A DNA stretch of 64,000 bases from the NCBI GenBank assembly GCA_020637445.1, contig JACJVZ010000001.1:1612001-1676000 (forward strand), in the 5' to 3' direction. Position numbers and translations under genes: made by a program. Source of the stretch: Calditrichota bacterium. GTDB taxonomy: Bacteria > Electryoneota > RPQS01. The notes beneath the pieces were generated by a model, which saw nothing but the letters and a program-made list of their open reading frames with translations, was not told the DNA's origin and ran no database searches. This document shows positions 60,804 to 64,000 of the stretch, piece by piece (positions within the stretch are counted from its first letter, which is position 1; each line of letters begins with the position of its first letter).

Positions 60804-61790
60804 TTAAGCCGTCGCCAGATTATCTTCGGCGGCCTTGAGTTTTCCTTCGTGAGCCTGGACTTCCAGCCAGCGTTCCGCGTCAATCGCGGCCATACAGCCC
60901 GCACCCGCGGCTGTAATCGCCTGACGGTAGTGGTTGTCATGCACGTCGCCCGCAACAAACAATCCGTCGATATCCGTCCAAGACGAATCCGGATGATGCA
61001 AGACATAGCCGGCCTCATCCGTTTTCAAAATATCGCGGATGATCTTCGTGTTCGGTTCGTGTCCGATCGCCACAAAGAAACCTTCCACGGGCAAATCGCT
61101 GACTTCGCCGCTTGCGACGTTCTTCAAACGCAAACCGTTCACAGCAGTTTGATTGGCGTCTGAAAGCACGTCTTCGACGACGGTATTGTAAATAACTTCG
61201 ACTTTCGGGTTTTCCAGTACGCGGTCCTGCATGATTTTTGACCCGCGAAACGCGTCGCGGCGGTGAATCAGATAAACTTTCGACGCATGACGAGTTAGAT
61301 ACGATGCTTCTTCCAGCGCCGTATCTCCTCCGCCGACGACCCCAACGACTTTTCCGCGGAAGAAAAATCCGTCGCAGGTAGCGCAAGCAGACACGCCTCT
61401 GCCCTGCATTTTTTTCTCATTTTCAAGTCCCAGCCACTTGGCGGACGCGCCGGACGCGACAATTACAGAGTGACCGTAGAGCGGATCGTTTGAACCGAGA
61501 TTGACCTTAAACGGGCGGGACGTCGTGTCGATTGAGATAACTTCGTCCTCCACGTACGTCGTACCGAATCGCGCGGCCTGCTTGCGGAACAGTTCCATCA
61601 GTTCGGGGCCTTCAATGCCATCGGGAAATCCGGGGTAGTTTTCGACGTCGCTGGTGATCATAAGCTGGCCTCCGGGCTGGATGCCGTCAACGACTACGGG
61701 GTTTAAGTTTGCGCGTCCGGCATAAATAGCTGCGGTCAGTCCGGCCGGTCCGGAGCCGATGATGATGACGTTATGAATGGTGCGGCTCAT
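60804..61790 (-). CDS. trxB: Thioredoxin reductase
   Basis: NADPH-dependent flavoenzyme that reduces thioredoxin. From the ATG at 61790 it has 328 aa; a TTG nine bases upstream is an alternative start with AGGA closer to it. FAD site IIIGSGPAGLTAAIYAGRA, redox pair Cys136-Cys139 in CATCDG, NADPH site VVGGGDTALEEASYLT and the FAD-binding end DGLFVAGDVHDNHYRQAITAAGAGCMAA are intact. Confidence 0.97.
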   Translation of the reverse strand: MSRTIHNVIIIGSGPAGLTAAIYAGRANLNPVVVDGIQPGGQLMITSDVENYPGFPDGIEGPELMELFRKQAARFGTTYVEDEVISIDTTSRPFKVNLGSNDPLYGHSVIVASGASAKWLGLENEKKMQGRGVSACATCDGFFFRGKVVGVVGGGDTALEEASYLTRHASKVYLIHRRDAFRGSKIMQDRVLENPKVEVIYNTVVEDVLSDANQTAVNGLRLKNVASGEVSDLPVEGFFVAIGHEPNTKIIRDILKTDEAGYVLHHPDSSWTDIDGLFVAGDVHDNHYRQAITAAGAGCMAAIDAERWLEVQAHEGKLKAAEDNLATA

Positions 61791-61872
61791 TTGCTTCAAA
61801 TGTCCTGTTATTCAATTACTTAAAACAAGAAACTCGTCACTCCGCCCGAAGTTTGTGACCAGTTTCACATTT

Positions 61873-61901
61873 AGAATAGATAGATTCCGGTGAATACTCA
61901 A
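61873..61901 (-). promoter_or_regulatory. Possible sigma-70-type promoter of trxB
   Basis: On the minus strand TTGAGT (61901-61896) and TATTCT (61878-61873) are separated by 17 bases. The start point near 61866 leaves a leader of about 75 bases before the ATG. The intergenic stretch 61800-61970 holds no gene. Confidence 0.4.
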
Positions 61902-61970
61902 CTTACGGAATAATGGGCGGAATTTCAAGCGGACATTCGCCTGAAAGTACCCATTGTACCCGCACAGCTG

Positions 61971-63536
61971 CTATGTGGTTTCCGGTAAGGCGAACGCAAG
62001 CTCAACCAAAGCAAGCTGATAGCCTTGAATACCTTTGCCGCTAATTGTCTTACCGCACAAATCGGAAATCAAAGACGTGTGGCGAAATTCCTCACGAGCC
62101 GCAGGATCGCTCACATGTACCTCGACTGCAGGCAAATTTGCCGCCGCGAGAGCATCACGCACGGACACGGACGTATGTGTCAGCGCACCGGGATTTAGGA
62201 TAAGTCCGTCAGCCCAACGCCTCGCCCATTGAATAAGCTCGGAGTATTCCCCTTCGTGATTGCTCTGTCTTACCAGCACGTCAAAACTTAGATCTTCTGC
62301 CCACTCTTGACAGAGTGCAGTCAAGTCGTCATATGTGGTCGTTCCGTAAACCGAAGGCTCGCGAGTGCCAAGCAAATTCAAGTTCGGCCCGTTCAAAATC
62401 GCGACACGTCTCCGTCTGGGAATCGCAACCACCTCTTCCCCGCTTCGAGTCACTTCCGCAAGCCACGCCGCACATTCTCTCACCGATTGATCGGGAACAT
62501 CGTGGCTAATCACCGGTTTGCCGACGTCGCGCAATAGAATCCACCTCTGCTTACCTGACGCGGTTTTCTTGTCTGAGCGAACGGCCTCCAACAGGTCATC
62601 TTCTGAGCAGACGATTTTCGGCAATGAAATACTTGAAAGCCACTTTTCCAGAGCTCGCGCGCGCTGCGGCGAGAGGAGGCCCGACAATTCCGACAACTTA
62701 ACGGCTGCACGAAGACCGTAGAACACGGCTTCTCCGTGAGCCAGCGTGCCGTAGCCCGCGACCCGTTCGAGCGCGTGTCCGAACGTATGCCCAAGATTCA
62801 AGAGCATGCGCTCACCGCTCTCGCGCTCGTCGCGCGAAACGATATCAATCTTGACTTCAGCACCGCGCGCGGCAAACTCTTCAAATCGGCGCGAATTCCA
62901 CGACAGCGCGTCCGATCCCGCTTCTTCAATCTCACGCCAAAAATCTCCGCCAACGAGCAGCGCGCCTTTTATTATCTCCGCAGCACCTGACCGAATTTCA
63001 CGCGGCGCGAGAGTGTCAATATAGGCCAAATTCGCCAGCACGCACTTAGGTTGGTGGAATGCACCGATCATGTTCTTGCCGAGTTCGTGATTCACTCCCG
63101 TCTTGCCGCCGATTGCCGCATCCACCATACCTAACAACGTCGTGGGAACGGCCAGCCACTCGATTCCCCGCAAATAGATACTCGCCACGAAGCCTGCCAA
63201 ATCCGTCACAACTCCACCGCCAAGCGCAATAATCACGTCGTCGCGCGCGAATCGTTTTTGCGCCATCACGTCGAGTATTGACTTTGCACGATTCAGGTTC
63301 TTCTGCTCTTCACCCGGAGGAAGAACAAACTCAACACATGAATAGCCGTCGCGCAAGAGCAAATTTCGCAGCGACTCCAAGTGATGGAGTGCAACATTTT
63401 CGTCAGTGATCAGCATTACGCGCGGCCTGCGAGCGCCGAACACGCGGCTCAGCTCATTGGCAATCCACGTCGCGTCCGCACGTGCGAAGCGGACCGGCAC
63501 GACGCCAGTTTGCGTACGCAACTCAAACGAGTCCAT
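61971..63536 (-). CDS. aroB-aroQ: Fused 3-dehydroquinate synthase / type II 3-dehydroquinate dehydratase
   Basis: Two successive-step shikimate enzymes in one 521-aa chain. AroB part (about 1-360): GGGVVTDLAGFVASIYLRGI, VPTTLLGMVDAAIGGKTGVN, RSGAAEIIKGALL, NLGHTFGHALE and LAHGEAVFYGL. A short linker with RRRR (about 365-378) leads into the AroQ part (about 379-521). Its motifs are NGPNLNLLG at 382-390, Arg392 and catalytic Tyr397, RQSNHEGE, LNPGALTHTS (Leu where Tyr is usual), VEVHVSDPAAREEFRHTS (Asp where Asn is usual) and GKGIQGYQLAL. The frame is continuous with no internal start or stop at the join. Overlaps aroK by 14 bases. Confidence 0.93.
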   Translation of the reverse strand: MDSFELRTQTGVVPVRFARADATWIANELSRVFGARRPRVMLITDENVALHHLESLRNLLLRDGYSCVEFVLPPGEEQKNLNRAKSILDVMAQKRFARDDVIIALGGGVVTDLAGFVASIYLRGIEWLAVPTTLLGMVDAAIGGKTGVNHELGKNMIGAFHQPKCVLANLAYIDTLAPREIRSGAAEIIKGALLVGGDFWREIEEAGSDALSWNSRRFEEFAARGAEVKIDIVSRDERESGERMLLNLGHTFGHALERVAGYGTLAHGEAVFYGLRAAVKLSELSGLLSPQRARALEKWLSSISLPKIVCSEDDLLEAVRSDKKTASGKQRWILLRDVGKPVISHDVPDQSVRECAAWLAEVTRSGEEVVAIPRRRRVAILNGPNLNLLGTREPSVYGTTTYDDLTALCQEWAEDLSFDVLVRQSNHEGEYSELIQWARRWADGLILNPGALTHTSVSVRDALAAANLPAVEVHVSDPAAREEFRHTSLISDLCGKTISGKGIQGYQLALVELAFALPETT

Positions 63537-64000
63537 CGATCGCCTCGTGAATCGTCAGCACCGTTTGCATGGGATCTTCATCCGTCGTGGGAAAAGTCAG
63601 CGCGGCCAATTCGAACTGTTCGTGCCGCTGTTCGGCCAACGCGCGCAATCTGTCCACTCGTTCGAGGAGAGTGTCATCCGGGTCGAGCAGCGGACGGTCC
63701 GATTGATTGAGAGTCCTTGCGGCCAGCAAAGAAATCGGAGCTTGCAGCCAAATCAAAATTCCGCTCGCGAGGATGACATCGCGGTTGTCTTTGCGCTCCA
63801 ACGCTCCACCGCCCAAAGCAATTACGCTTTCGCCGCGGCTGGCAGCTTGGACGAGCGAGATATTTTCGAAGTCACGGAACTTAGGTTCACCGAGCGAGCG
63901 AAAAATCGCCGGAATATCCATCCCGGCGCGTTCGACGATCATTTTGTCCAAGTCAATAAAAGGTTGGCCGCGCAGCTTCGCCAGCATAGCTCCGATCGTA
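63523..64000 (-). CDS. aroK: Shikimate kinase AroK (partial, 5' end outside window)
   Basis: Phosphorylates shikimate with ATP. The reading frame continues beyond the right edge: the residues TIGAMLAKLRGQPFIDLD at the edge follow on from the P-loop that must lie outside. Visible motifs: FIDLD substrate site, FRDFE (arginine for shikimate), IALGGGALE, and DRPLLD of the lid. It overlaps the fused aroB-aroQ gene by 14 bases, forming a shikimate operon. An internal ATG at 63987 is not a likely start, as it would remove the P-loop. Confidence 0.9.
   Translation of the reverse strand, partial: TIGAMLAKLRGQPFIDLDKMIVERAGMDIPAIFRSLGEPKFRDFENISLVQAASRGESVIALGGGALERKDNRDVILASGILIWLQAPISLLAARTLNQSDRPLLDPDDTLLERVDRLRALAEQRHEQFELAALTFPTTDEDPMQTVLTIHEAIDGLV

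Noticed and set aside
1..64000. tRNA, rRNA, riboswitch, insertion sequence or prophage
   Set aside because: None was recognised by reading; small structured RNAs could be missed without a covariance search.

Overview
The window is one continuous stretch of chromosome from a motile, diderm bacterium. FlgA and the L-ring protein FlgH imply an outer membrane, and many exported proteins carry ordinary signal peptides. Base composition is moderate and even, genes are tightly packed, and no rRNA, tRNA, CRISPR array, transposase or phage gene was seen. The gene complement (FlgD and FliY-type flagellar proteins, secreted M36 peptidases with Cys-rich repeats, an archaeal-type ProRS, a DUF4846 protein) would fit an uncultured lineage near the FCB group. 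That placement is a weak inference.

Region 1 (1-29.8 kb, minus strand) is a near-complete flagellar core cluster. Read in the direction of transcription it runs flgC, a 63-aa gene, fliE-fliF-fliG-fliH-fliI-fliJ-motE-fliK, a zinc-ribbon gene, flgD, a TIGR02530-like gene, flgE, fliL-fliM-fliN/Y-fliO-fliP-fliQ, an HDOD gene, fliR-flhB-flhA-flhF, a small membrane protein, fliA, three uncharacterised genes, and then flgF-flgG-flgA-flgH (cut by the left edge). Most genes overlap or nearly touch, so this is probably a few long operons. Sigma-54 type -24/-12 elements lie before flgF (perfect match) and flgC (good match), and weaker ones before the flgD segment and the cheW gene. FlgB, FlhG/FleN, MotA/B and the filament genes are not in the window. 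FliK is exceptionally long (1410 aa).

Region 2 (30-33 kb, plus) is a three-gene export system: an HlyD-type lipoprotein, an ABC ATPase and an ABC-2 permease. Region 3 (33.3-41 kb, plus) holds two paralogous secreted M36-type metallopeptidases in tandem. Between them lies a decayed copy of the 3' end of the permease gene, which records the duplication. Region 4 (41-43.5 kb, minus) carries a CheW protein with an inserted zinc-binding CZB domain, interrupted by an in-frame TGA, and an NtrC-family response regulator of the flagellar (FlrC-like) type that could act on the sigma-54 promoters.

Region 5 (43.7-52.8 kb, plus) is uvrA, an M28 peptidase, nadA, aspA, a TauE/SafE permease and a DUF4846 protein, ended by a strong bidirectional terminator. 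Region 6 (52.9-64 kb, minus) is mostly housekeeping: two small genes, ftsH, cobO, an outer-membrane protein, proS, two small envelope proteins, lpdA, trxB, a fused aroB-aroQ, and aroK cut by the right edge.

The observations most worth following are the in-frame stop in the CheW-CZB gene, the permease-tail remnant between the twin peptidases, the AroB-AroQ fusion, the sigma-54 promoter set together with its likely activator, and the unusual small genes and long FliK of the flagellar cluster.
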